Shown one piece after another: positions 34,953 to 43,122 of a stretch of 64,000 nt of DNA. This stretch comes from Streptomyces hygroscopicus (GTDB lineage Bacteria; Actinomycetota; Actinomycetes; Streptomycetales; Streptomycetaceae), in the NCBI GenBank assembly GCA_002021875.1, contig CP018627.1, forward strand, positions 11,656,001 to 11,720,000, written 5' to 3'. Positions within the stretch are counted from its first letter, which is position 1. Each line of letters opens with the position of its first letter. The notes beneath the pieces were generated by a model. It worked only from the letters and a program-made list of their open reading frames with translations. It was not told the DNA's origin and ran no database searches. Made by a program: the position numbers and the translations under genes.

Positions 34953-35938
34953 CAGTCGTCACCTTCGGAGAGCTTGACCACGGCCAGCGACACGATCAGC
35001 GCGACCACTGCAAGTACCACGCCGATGGCGCAGGCCGCGCCGACGTCCGGATTGCTGAAGGCCCGCTTGTAGAGCACCACGCTGGGGGTGATGGTGGATG
35101 TTCCCGGGCCACCCTTGGTGGTGAGCCACACGATGTCGAAGACCCTGATCGCGCCGAGCAGGGTGAGCGTCAGCGCCACGGCGAGCTGTCCGCGCAGGCC
35201 CGGCAGGGTCACCGTGAAGAACTCGCGCAGCGGGCCCGCCCCGTCCATGCGCGCGGCGTCGTAGAGCTCGTTCGGGATGTTCTGCGCTCCGGCGGCGAAC
35301 AGCACCATGCACAGCCCGAACGCCCCCCAGGTTCCGGCCAGGCCGAGGGCGGGCAGCGCCCAGGTGAAGTCGCCCAGCCAGCCACGGGTCAGCCCGCCCA
35401 GGCCGAAGGCGCTGAGGACGCTGTTGAGGGGCCCGTCCGGGGCGTAGATCTGCTTCCACACCACCGCGACGACGGCCGGGGTGAGCACCTGGGGAAGGAA
35501 GATGATCCAGCGGTAGACCCCGGCACCGCGGGTGTCCTTGCGCGCGGTCAGTGCCGCACTCGTCATCCCCAGGACGACCGGAAGGAAGGAGAAGAAGACG
35601 ATGAAGAACAGGGTGTGGCCGACCGCCTGGCGCAGCGTCGGGTCGGTGAAGAAGTCGGTGTAGTTCTCTACTCCCGCCCAGGTGGCCGCCGTGATTCCGT
35701 CCCAGTGGTAGAAGGACAGATTCACCCCCTGCCCGGCCGGCAGCAGCACCACGCATGCGTAGATCAGCAGTGCGGGGGCCAGGTACACCAGCCCCAGCCA
35801 GCGGCGGCGCCGGCCCGACGACGACCGGGCGCGGTTCGTGCGCCGCGGGGTATGGACGGCCTCGCCGCCCGCGGACGCGGTGGCGGGCGCGGCCACGGCG
35901 GCGGCCTCGGAGGCGCGGCTTTCGTTGAGTGTGGCCAT
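34952..35938 (-). CDS. Carbohydrate ABC permease (CUT1, MalF type)
   Basis: 328 residues with a basic, Ala-rich N-terminus of about 45 residues and then six membrane helices (LGLVYLAPALLIYACVVLLP first). The EAA loop is NELYDAARMDGAGPLREFFTVTLP. The LTTKGGPGTST segment before the last helices is typical of sugar permeases. It lies 3 bp after the binding-protein gene and forms the heterodimer with the next permease. Confidence 0.9.
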   Translation of the reverse strand: MATLNESRASEAAAVAAPATASAGGEAVHTPRRTNRARSSSGRRRRWLGLVYLAPALLIYACVVLLPAGQGVNLSFYHWDGITAATWAGVENYTDFFTDPTLRQAVGHTLFFIVFFSFLPVVLGMTSAALTARKDTRGAGVYRWIIFLPQVLTPAVVAVVWKQIYAPDGPLNSVLSAFGLGGLTRGWLGDFTWALPALGLAGTWGAFGLCMVLFAAGAQNIPNELYDAARMDGAGPLREFFTVTLPGLRGQLAVALTLTLLGAIRVFDIVWLTTKGGPGTSTITPSVVLYKRAFSNPDVGAACAIGVVLAVVALIVSLAVVKLSEGDD

Positions 35939-35941
35939 GCC

Positions 35942-37318
35942 CTACCTCGCCAGGCTCTTCACGAATGCGGTGGCGTCCTTGTCGGCGGCGTCGACCACCG
36001 CTTTCGGCGTGGACTTCCCGGCCAGCGTGTTCTGCATAGCGCGGTTGATGGTGTCCAGCATCGTCGGCGTGGTCCAGTCCAGATAGGGCACGGATGTGCC
36101 CTCCGTAGAGATCTGCCCGGCGATGGCCACATCGTCGCTGAACAGCGGATTCCCCGCGGGGGCCTTCACATCCGGGTGCAGCAGCGGCATCGTCTCGTGC
36201 CGGACGGCGAGCTTGGCCGCCTGCTCACTGGCGGCGAAGTCGAGGAAGGCCGCGGCGGCGTCGGAGTGCTTGGACTTCGAGGCGATGGAGAAGTTTGTCG
36301 CGGAGGAGGCCGTGGCCACCGGCTTGCCGCCGTCCGTACGGGGCAGGACGAACGAACCGAACCCCTTGGACTGCCCCGGCTTGAACGGGAGCGAGCCCGA
36401 GTAGTTGAAGTGGAACAGGCCCTTGCCGTTGACGAAGGACTGGGCGGCGTCGTCCGCGGCGGTCCCGGCGTAGTCCTTGACCAGGTAGCCCTTGTCGGCC
36501 CACTGCTTGAAGGCGGACACCGCCTGCGGGAAGCCGGTCTGGGAGATCTTCACCTTGCCCTGCGAGTAGACGAAGTCGGAGATCTTGCTCTGCGCGCCCA
36601 AGGCGTCCATCAGCGAGAAGAGCGGCATGGTGATGCCGACCTGGTCCGAGGTGCCCACCGTGATGGGGGCGATGCCGTCCGCCTTGGCCTTGGCGAGGGC
36701 GGCCTGGAATTCGGCGTAGCTGCGCGGGACCTTGGCGCCGATCTTCTTGAGCAGGGCCCGGTTGTAGTAGACCTCGATCAGCGAGGCACGGGCGACCGGG
36801 GCGCCGAACATCGAGCCGGTGCCCATCTGCTTGCCGTCGGGGCTGAACTCGTGCTCACTCAGGATGGACCGCGGGAAGGACCGCTCCCATCCGTAGGCCT
36901 TGGCGTAGTTGTCCAGATTGAGCACCAGTCCGCCGCGCACGAGGGTTCCCAGCGACTGCCAGCCGTTGTTGGCCGGGACGATGTCCGGGGGGTTGGCGGA
37001 CTTCAGCTTGAGCGGCAGGGCGGCCATCACCTGGTCCCAGGGCAGCGAGTTCCGCTCGATGGTGATGTTGGGGTACTTCTTCTCGAATGCCTTGACGACG
37101 TCCTTCATCCAGGCGTTGTCGGGATCGCCGGTGAAGTAGTCCAGTATGTGCAACGTGACCTTGCCCATCGCGGCTGGATCGGTGGCGACCGCGCCTGATT
37201 TCGCGGAGTTGTCCGCACTGTTGCCGTTGGTGCCCGGCATGCAGCCGGCGAGCAGGCCGGCCGCCGCCAAAGGCGTCAGCGCTCCGGCGATCCGTCGAGT
37301 TCTGCGGTGCGAGACCAC
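35942..37318 (-). CDS. Sugar-binding lipoprotein of a CUT1 ABC transporter
   Basis: 458 residues. The lipoprotein signal ends LAAAGLLAGC (Cys about 26). The mature protein has the extracellular solute-binding family 1 fold: DYFTGDPDNAWMKDVVKAFE, PNITIERNSLPWDQ, PPDIVPANNGW, GKGLFHFNYSGSLP. It should bind an oligosaccharide, possibly a beta-glucoside or amino-sugar dimer given the neighbours. GTG 37318 faces the GntR gene, and the shared promoter holds CAGACCA boxes. Confidence 0.9.
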   Translation of the reverse strand: MVSHRRTRRIAGALTPLAAAGLLAGCMPGTNGNSADNSAKSGAVATDPAAMGKVTLHILDYFTGDPDNAWMKDVVKAFEKKYPNITIERNSLPWDQVMAALPLKLKSANPPDIVPANNGWQSLGTLVRGGLVLNLDNYAKAYGWERSFPRSILSEHEFSPDGKQMGTGSMFGAPVARASLIEVYYNRALLKKIGAKVPRSYAEFQAALAKAKADGIAPITVGTSDQVGITMPLFSLMDALGAQSKISDFVYSQGKVKISQTGFPQAVSAFKQWADKGYLVKDYAGTAADDAAQSFVNGKGLFHFNYSGSLPFKPGQSKGFGSFVLPRTDGGKPVATASSATNFSIASKSKHSDAAAAFLDFAASEQAAKLAVRHETMPLLHPDVKAPAGNPLFSDDVAIAGQISTEGTSVPYLDWTTPTMLDTINRAMQNTLAGKSTPKAVVDAADKDATAFVKSLAR

Positions 37319-37379
37319 GGTGTCTCCTGTCCTCGATGGGGTGTCCCGAAAGTCCGGATGCTCGCGAGCCTAGGCGCAG

Positions 37380-37437
37380 CAGACCACTTAGTCCAGATGT
37401 AGGAAGCTGGTTTGTTTACTCCACTCGGCAGACCAGT
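37380..37437. promoter_or_regulatory. Candidate GntR operators between binding-protein and regulator genes
   Basis: CAGACCACT (37380-37388) and CAGACCAGT (37429-37437) repeat the DasR-like half-site AGACCA(C/G)T. CTGGTTTG (37407-37414) pairs with the second as a 7/8 inverted repeat. The same boxes occur at 41495-41539, ahead of nagB. Confidence 0.6.
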
Positions 37438-37455
37438 CTTGGTAACGTAATGGGC

Positions 37456-38199
37456 ATGACGAGCGTGGAGGACACCAAGGCGGGGGCCGCCGTTGCGCAG
37501 ACCTACCGCCGACTCAGCGAGGCGTTGCGCCGCGGGGTCTATGCAGCGGGAAGCCGGTTGCCGGGGGAGCGGGATCTCGCCGCGGACCTCGGAGTCAGCC
37601 GCTCCACCCTGCGCCTGGCGCTGGGCCGGCTCGCCGAGGAGAACAAGCTGGAACGCTCCTCGCAGCGCGGCTGGTTCGTCCGCCGCAACGTCGTCGGCGA
37701 ACCGCCGAGCACCCTGCAGAGCTTCTCCGAGATGGCGCGTGCCCGCGGGTTGCGCCCGCAGTCCGAGGTGCTGCGCCGCCGCGCCCGCCCGGCTACCTTC
37801 GAAGAGGCCGAGCAACTGTCCGTCGCCCCCGCCTCCCGGGTCCTCGAACTGCGTCGGCTGCGCAGCATGGACGGAGTGCCGGTGTGCGTGGACTCCAGCG
37901 TGGTGGTCCTGGCGCTCGCACCCCGGCTCGCCGAGATCGACCTCACCGACCGTTCCCTGTACGAGACTTTGGAGCAGGACTGCGGGCTGCGTATCGCCCG
38001 CAGCTCCTACACGGTCCACGCGGCGGCGGCCGATCAGGCCACCGCCGAACTGCTCGGCATCGAGCCGGGCGACCCGGTGTTGATCGGCGAGGAGCTGACC
38101 TATGCCGACGACGGCTCGCTGGTGCTGACCGGCCGGATGGTCTACCGCAGCGATGCCTACCGTTTCCAGGCCGACCTGTTCCGCCCGGTGCGCCCCTGA
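37456..38199 (+). CDS. GntR/UTRA regulator of the sugar cluster (DasR/NagR-like)
   Basis: 247 residues from ATG 37456 (ATG 37450 also possible). The winged helix is YRRLSEALRRGVYAAGSRLPG, DLAADLGVSRSTLRLALGRL, RSSQRGWFVRR. The UTRA effector domain (about 80-245) shows LELRRLRSMDGVPVCVDSSV, SLYETLEQDCG and LTYADDGSLVLTGRMVYRSD. UTRA domains of this group bind phosphorylated amino sugars. It is divergent from the ABC operon. With matching boxes in two promoters it probably represses both the ABC operon and the nagB operon. Confidence 0.88.
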   Translation: MTSVEDTKAGAAVAQTYRRLSEALRRGVYAAGSRLPGERDLAADLGVSRSTLRLALGRLAEENKLERSSQRGWFVRRNVVGEPPSTLQSFSEMARARGLRPQSEVLRRRARPATFEEAEQLSVAPASRVLELRRLRSMDGVPVCVDSSVVVLALAPRLAEIDLTDRSLYETLEQDCGLRIARSSYTVHAAAADQATAELLGIEPGDPVLIGEELTYADDGSLVLTGRMVYRSDAYRFQADLFRPVRP

Positions 38200-38200
38200 C

Positions 38201-38229
38201 GCCGCCCCGGCGGCGGACGCCGGGGCGGC
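38201..38229. terminator. Bidirectional terminator after the GntR gene
   Basis: A 12-bp perfect stem (GCCGCCCCGGCG, 38201-38212, with 38218-38229) and a 5-nt loop GCGGA begin directly after the GntR stop, facing the convergent kinase gene. Confidence 0.8.
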
Positions 38230-38234
38230 GCGCC

Positions 38235-39284
38235 TCAAGTGGCCAGGAACTCCCGGGGCGGCAGGCTCCCCGTCACCTTCTCCAGCACGGCGTCGGCCAC
38301 CACCGGGTCCGCCAACGCCACCCCGCCCTCGGCGAGCGCGTCCAGCAGCGCCCCGGCCACCGGTGGCAGGGAGCCGCGGTGCAGTACCGCTGCGGGGATG
38401 TGCTCGGGCAGTTCCGCGAACAGCGCTTCGGCGACCGGAGAGCCCTCCGCCATCAGGACCGAGCCCGACAGCACGACACTCACCGGCCCTCCCGCCTGCG
38501 CCAGCCCGGTGCGCCGCGCGGCCACCCCGGCGTACTGGGCCAGATGGCGTCCTTGGGCCCGGACGATCTCCACGGCCGCCGGATCACCCGCCGCGGCGAC
38601 CGCCGCGACCACGCGCGCACAACTGGTCCGCTCGCGGCCCGAGGCACGCGCCTCACGGCGGGTCAGCCAGTGGTTGAGGGCCGCCACGGTGGGCTTGCCG
38701 TAGTGTGCGAGCAGGGCTTCGGTCAGGGCGGTCGGCCGTCCGAGTCCCAACTCGGCCAGGAACACCGCCCGGAACGCCTCGTTCGCCAGCCCCGTGGCGC
38801 CCATGCCGTACTGGCCCCACCAGCCCATGTCCCACAGCTCGCCGCCTGGCCCGCGGGCGGCGATCGCCCCTGACGTCCCGCCGGTCACCGAGATGCCGAC
38901 GCCGCGGGCATCGCCGCACCGGATGGCGGCATAGCCGTCGTTGAGGATGCTGCGCCTGGTCAGGACGCCGGGACAATGTCGCGTCAGGGCCGTGTCCCAG
39001 TAGCCCTGGTCCTCGGGCCAGTCGACCCCGGCGAGCCGGAAGGCCACGCTCCGGACGGTCCGGAACTCCGCCCCGGCCTGGGCCAGGGCCGCCCGTACCG
39101 CCGCCAGCACCTCGGACACCGCGACCTCGGGGGTCGGCGCCCCGTAGATGTCCCCACACCCTGAACGCCCGGCGCCCACCACCTCACCGGAGGCGGTGGA
39201 CACCAGGGCCGCGGTCTTGCTGTTGCCCGCGTCCACGCCCAGGTAGAGCGCGGACGCGGGGTGTGCCGTCTGCTCCCGTGTCAC
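38235..39284 (-). CDS. BadF/BadG-family sugar kinase (glucosamine or N-acetylglucosamine kinase)
   Basis: 349 residues, ASKHA fold. Seen: the phosphate-1 loop LGVDAGNSKTAAL, SILNDGYAAIRCG, the phosphate-2 loop ISVTGGTSG, GWWGQYGMGATGLANEAFRA and the adenosine loop VVLSGSVLMAEGSP. The family includes eukaryotic-type GlcNAc kinase and actinobacterial glucosamine kinases. With NagB next door, phosphorylation of GlcN or GlcNAc is the likely job. GTG 39284 overlaps the GH4 stop (GTGA). Last gene of the nagB operon. Confidence 0.85.
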   Translation of the reverse strand: MTREQTAHPASALYLGVDAGNSKTAALVSTASGEVVGAGRSGCGDIYGAPTPEVAVSEVLAAVRAALAQAGAEFRTVRSVAFRLAGVDWPEDQGYWDTALTRHCPGVLTRRSILNDGYAAIRCGDARGVGISVTGGTSGAIAARGPGGELWDMGWWGQYGMGATGLANEAFRAVFLAELGLGRPTALTEALLAHYGKPTVAALNHWLTRREARASGRERTSCARVVAAVAAAGDPAAVEIVRAQGRHLAQYAGVAARRTGLAQAGGPVSVVLSGSVLMAEGSPVAEALFAELPEHIPAAVLHRGSLPPVAGALLDALAEGGVALADPVVADAVLEKVTGSLPPREFLAT

Positions 39285-40582
39285 GGCAGCAGACGCTCCG
39301 GCAGCCAGGCCCGCTGCGCCGTGGCCAGCTCGGCGTACAGCGCCTCGGCCACCGGCAGCGAGGGCACGAGCGGATTGGCCGTCAGGGCACGGACGGCGTC
39401 CGCGGCCGTCCCCTCCCAGGCCGCCTTGGCGGTGAGGATCTGGTACTCGGCCAGCTGCTGGACGATGCCACGCACCGAGTGCGGCAGCGGCTTCTGCTGC
39501 TCGGGGTGGAAGCCCCCGCCGTCCACCGTGCCCCACAGCTCGACGACGGTCGACTCCTCGAATCCGGGCAGCCAGCCACCGGTGTTGGTGATGTTGAAGG
39601 GGAGACGCGCCGGGGCGTCGTTGTAGAACGCGCTGATCGCCTCGATGGCCAGCTCCAGCTCGTGGATCCCGCCGCGCGAACGGTCCTTCTCGAGCTGCGG
39701 GGCGTCGGAGGCGGCCTGCTCCCGGTAGTGCTCCCAGTAGTCGGGCAGCGAGTCCAGGATGACCTCGGAGCGGGTCTTGGCGGCCAACTGCCGCTCGCGC
39801 AGGATCTCGTCCTTGAAGTAGTAGTAGTTGAAGTAGTCCGAGGGAATGGACTCCATCGCCACCGCCAGGTGCAGCGCACGCATGCCGTTGCGGTCCTCGG
39901 TGGGCTTGTCCTTCAGCGCCTCGTAGCGCTCGCGCAGGATCGGGAAGGCGTCCTGCCCGTCGTAGGTCGCCTCGTTCGACCAGCAGTTGTGGTTGACGCC
40001 GACGAGGTTGGCCTTGAGCTTGTCCGGGTCGAGCCCGGCGGCCTTGGCGACGACCGGCGGGAAGACGATCGGGCCCTCGCAGAAGGAGACGATCGGGATG
40101 TCGGTGTAGTCGGAGACCGCCTGGGAGACGATGTTGACCGGGTTGGTGTAGTTGAAGATCCGGGCGCGGGGCGCGACGTCGGCGAGGTTGGCGCAGACCT
40201 CCTTGATGATGTTGATCGAACGCAACGCCATCATCGTGCCGCCGGGCCCTTGGGTCTCCTGACCGATGACGCCGTACTTGAGCGGGATCCGCTCGTCAAG
40301 CGCCCGGGCCTCGAAGCCGCCGGGACGGTAGCTGCTGAGCACGGCGTCGACGTCGCGCAGGCCCTCACGCTGGTCGGTCGCGGTGCTGATGGTGATGTCG
40401 AGGCCCGCGTTGCGGGCCATCTTCTCGGTGATCGTCCGGACCACGTCGAGTCGGTCCTGGTCGAGGTCGATCAGCACGAACTCCGAGCCGTCGAACTCCT
40501 TGCCGTGGTGCATGAAGGAGGCCATGGTCCCCGCTCCACGCGAGGAGCCACCACCGAGGTAGGCAATCTTGACGCGAGCCAT
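39281..40582 (-). CDS. GH4-family NAD-dependent glycosidase (6-phospho-beta-glucosidase type)
   Basis: 433 residues. The Rossmann start VKIAYLGGGSSRGAGTM is followed by FVLIDLDQDRLDVV, NYTNPVNIVSQAV, the GVNHNCW site (His and Cys metal region), and MALRSINIIKEVC. GH4 enzymes use NAD and a divalent metal and cleave by an elimination mechanism, usually on 6-phosphorylated disaccharides. The metal-site residues His and Cys appear in a non-standard order here, so substrate prediction is uncertain. It lies 57 bp downstream of nagB. Confidence 0.85.
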   Translation of the reverse strand: MARVKIAYLGGGSSRGAGTMASFMHHGKEFDGSEFVLIDLDQDRLDVVRTITEKMARNAGLDITISTATDQREGLRDVDAVLSSYRPGGFEARALDERIPLKYGVIGQETQGPGGTMMALRSINIIKEVCANLADVAPRARIFNYTNPVNIVSQAVSDYTDIPIVSFCEGPIVFPPVVAKAAGLDPDKLKANLVGVNHNCWSNEATYDGQDAFPILRERYEALKDKPTEDRNGMRALHLAVAMESIPSDYFNYYYFKDEILRERQLAAKTRSEVILDSLPDYWEHYREQAASDAPQLEKDRSRGGIHELELAIEAISAFYNDAPARLPFNITNTGGWLPGFEESTVVELWGTVDGGGFHPEQQKPLPHSVRGIVQQLAEYQILTAKAAWEGTAADAVRALTANPLVPSLPVAEALYAELATAQRAWLPERLLP

Positions 40583-40638
40583 CGATCCTCCAGGATCTCT
40601 TGGTGATTCAGCTTGGGATTCCGGTGTGAGCTGCGGCT

Positions 40639-41463
40639 TCAGAGCGAGGTGAGTGCCGCTGAGGCGGCCACTGCCGCCTGGTCGAGATAGAGCCGCGGGT
40701 GTGCGCAGTCGGCGAAGACGGTGGCCGGCCAGTCGGGCTCGTACCCTTCCGCCTGGGCGAGCCGTGCCGCCGCCTTGCCCTTGTCGCTGCCGTGGGCCAC
40801 CATCACCACCCGCTTGGACTGCGTACGGATGGTGCCGATGCCGACCGTGACCCCGTGGCCGGGAACGTCGTCCAACCCGCCGAACGTCGGGAAGGTCGCC
40901 AGGTTGTCGGTCCTGGTCTGTTCGCCCAGCCGGACCACCCTGGTCCGCGAGTCCGCCGGGCTGCCCACCGGGTTGAAGGCGATGTGCCCATCGCCCGCCC
41001 CGGAGGCCAGCAGGAACAGATCGATCCCGCCGAGCTCCGCGATCCGCTGGTCATAGGCTTCGGGATCGGCCGGATCCGGCCCCCACAGCCGCTCCGGCGC
41101 GATCCCCCGTCCCGGGCCCGCCGCGGCGTTCATCGGCCCGACGATCTCCTCCCGCCCGAAGCGAAGGCAGCTGTGCGGCAGTCCGGAGTCGATCGCGCGG
41201 TACTCCCAGCCGTGCGAACCCAGCGGCGTGGCCTCCACGTACTCGTCCATCATCACGATGACGACGTGTCCCAGGTCCAGCTTCCGCGCGGCCACCTCGT
41301 CCGCCAGCGCCCGGTAGGTGCTGGCGGCACTGCGTCCGCCCGGGCACCCGAGCACATACGGCCGCCCCGCTCGCGCGGCATCCTCGATTTCCACGGCGAT
41401 CTCCACGGCCAGCTTGCGTCCCAGGGCCTCTGGGTCCGGGAAGACGATCGGCGACACCCGCAC
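40639..41463 (-). CDS. nagB: Glucosamine-6-phosphate deaminase (NagB)
   Basis: 274 residues from GTG 41463. The catalytic Asp is in VIVMMDEY and the active-site His in ASGAGDGHIAFNPVGS. VLGCPGGRSAASTYRAL is the phosphate loop and VTVGIGTIRTQSKRVVMVAHG the usual C-terminal region. It converts GlcN-6-phosphate into fructose-6-phosphate and ammonia. No nagA (deacetylase) lies in the window, so either free glucosamine is the substrate of the kinase or NagA is encoded elsewhere. First gene of the operon, behind candidate GntR boxes. Confidence 0.9.
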   Translation of the reverse strand: MRVSPIVFPDPEALGRKLAVEIAVEIEDAARAGRPYVLGCPGGRSAASTYRALADEVAARKLDLGHVVIVMMDEYVEATPLGSHGWEYRAIDSGLPHSCLRFGREEIVGPMNAAAGPGRGIAPERLWGPDPADPEAYDQRIAELGGIDLFLLASGAGDGHIAFNPVGSPADSRTRVVRLGEQTRTDNLATFPTFGGLDDVPGHGVTVGIGTIRTQSKRVVMVAHGSDKGKAAARLAQAEGYEPDWPATVFADCAHPRLYLDQAAVAASAALTSL

Positions 41464-41494
41464 AGGAGGAACTCCCTCTCGGTCAACTCTTTCG

Positions 41495-41539
41495 CAGACC
41501 AGTTACGCCACAGACCATACTGTGGTCTGACTGGTATAG
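41495..41539 (-). promoter_or_regulatory. Candidate GntR operator upstream of nagB
   Basis: A perfect inverted repeat, CAGACCA (41511-41517) and TGGTCTG (41523-41529), spacer TACTG, is flanked by CAGACCAGT (41495-41503) and ACTGGTATAG (41530-41539), giving nested ACCAGT/ACTGGT arms. The site is 32-76 nt upstream of nagB and matches the boxes at 37380-37437. Confidence 0.65.
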
Positions 41540-41670
41540 GCAATGCTCAAAAGGTGACGTCGTGGCGAGAAGGGCAGCAGGAGACCAGCCCGGTCCCCGT
41601 CCATGACCAGGCCGTCTACGACAAACCCGCCGCACAGGGCCGGTGCCGGTGATCCGTGAAGACGGTCCCT

Positions 41671-43122
41671 CTAGCGCACGCCTTGCCAGAGCCGGCGCTC
41701 TTCTTTTCGCGGGTCGTCCCGCAGGGCGCGGTCCGCGGCGAAGACTCTTGTGGCCCGGGTGGTGGTGTCGTACGCGGGCCAGCCGGGGTCGCCGGTCTTC
41801 GCGAAGGAGACCCACGCTCCGTGCATCGCGTCCGCGAGGCCCTGGGGCGGGCGGTCGCCGAGGATCGGACTGTAGGACGGGTCCTGGAGACGGTCGAAGA
41901 CGAAGGCCAGCTCCAGCGTGTGGCATGCGCCGAGGGCGGCGCGGAATCGCGGGGAGCGCCAGGCGAACTCGTACAGGTACGAGCCCGGGACGGACTCGGC
42001 CAGGCGGATGGCGGGGATCCGGTAGAACCAGTCCGTCGCCACCGCGGCCAGGAGCTCGCCCGGGGTGGCACCGGGGCGTTCGGCTCGGTAGAGGGGGAGC
42101 GCCTGGTCCGGGTCCAGGCCGTAGGCGGCTGTTCCGGCACGCAGCGCCGCTTCGGAGACGGTTTCCAGGCGCCCCGTGGGGACCAGGAAGAAGCGGTATT
42201 CCTCGCTGTTGCTGCCGATCAGGAGGTCGACGCCGCAGTCGGGGCCGGGCAGGGGGAGATCGGCCGCCACCGGTTCGAACGGCATGATGTTGAGCACGGC
42301 CTCGCCCCACAGCGCCGGGTCGGGGCGAGCGCCCATCTCGGCGCGGAGTTCCGCTTGCGCGGGGAGGAGGTCGGTGAGGGGGACCGAGGCGAAGGCGTCC
42401 GGGGCCGGTTCGATGCCGAGCTTCGCGGCAAGGCGGGAGGCGATCCGGGCCGCCGAGGCGGGGCGCAGGAAGTGGTGGCACGCGCCGCTCTGCAGGATCG
42501 CCCGGCGGAACAGGCCGCGTGCCCTGCCGCTGGACAGCAGGACGCCGATGCTCATCGCCCCCGCCGATTCGCCGAAGACGGTCACCTGATCGGGATCGCC
42601 CCCGAAGGCGGCGATGTGGGCGCGGATCCAGCTCAGGGCCGCCACCTGGTCCAGCAGGCCGCGGTTGTCGGGGACGCCGGGCAGACGCAGGAAGCCGTCC
42701 GTGCCCAGGCGGTAGTTGAGGGTGACGCACACGACCCCGTCGCGGGCGAAGGCGCTGCCGTCGTATGCCGACGCCGAACCCGCGCCGTTGGAGAAGGCCC
42801 CTCCGTGCAGCCACACCATCACCGGCAGACCCGAGCCGGGCTCCGGCGCGGGGGTCCAGATATTGAGGTTCAGGCAGTCCTCACCTGGGATGACGTCGTC
42901 CGGCACGAGGGCGTCGAAGGGCGGTGCGTAGGGCGCGTGCGGCGCGGTGGGACCGTAGGCCGTGACATCGCGCACTCCGGTCCATGGCTCGGGCGGGGCC
43001 GGTGCGCGGAAGCGGCGGGGGCCGAACGGCGGGGCGGCGTAGGGAACGCCCAGGAAGGACGCCACACCGTCCGGGGACATACTGCCGCGGACGGCGCCCA
43101 GGGCGGTGACGCACACCGTCAC
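41671..43122 (-). CDS. Type-B carboxylesterase
   Basis: 483 residues. The nucleophile Ser is in FGESAGAMS (about Ser186), the oxyanion hole in VWLHGGAF, the acid in GSNSEEYRFF and the His in CHTLELAFVF. SFLGVPYAAPPFGPRRF and EDCLNLNIWTP are family signatures. No signal peptide, so intracellular ester hydrolysis is likely. GTG 43122 overlaps the stop of the alpha/beta-hydrolase gene (GTGA). Third of three esterases transcribed together. Confidence 0.88.
   Translation of the reverse strand: MTVCVTALGAVRGSMSPDGVASFLGVPYAAPPFGPRRFRAPAPPEPWTGVRDVTAYGPTAPHAPYAPPFDALVPDDVIPGEDCLNLNIWTPAPEPGSGLPVMVWLHGGAFSNGAGSASAYDGSAFARDGVVCVTLNYRLGTDGFLRLPGVPDNRGLLDQVAALSWIRAHIAAFGGDPDQVTVFGESAGAMSIGVLLSSGRARGLFRRAILQSGACHHFLRPASAARIASRLAAKLGIEPAPDAFASVPLTDLLPAQAELRAEMGARPDPALWGEAVLNIMPFEPVAADLPLPGPDCGVDLLIGSNSEEYRFFLVPTGRLETVSEAALRAGTAAYGLDPDQALPLYRAERPGATPGELLAAVATDWFYRIPAIRLAESVPGSYLYEFAWRSPRFRAALGACHTLELAFVFDRLQDPSYSPILGDRPPQGLADAMHGAWVSFAKTGDPGWPAYDTTTRATRVFAADRALRDDPRKEERRLWQGVR

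Noticed and set aside
31615-34962. Apparent 1115-residue fusion of permease-like sequence with the GH3 enzyme
   Set aside because: The upstream part is a shadow of the MalG-type permease in another frame. A strong ribosome-binding site sets the GH3 start at 34041.
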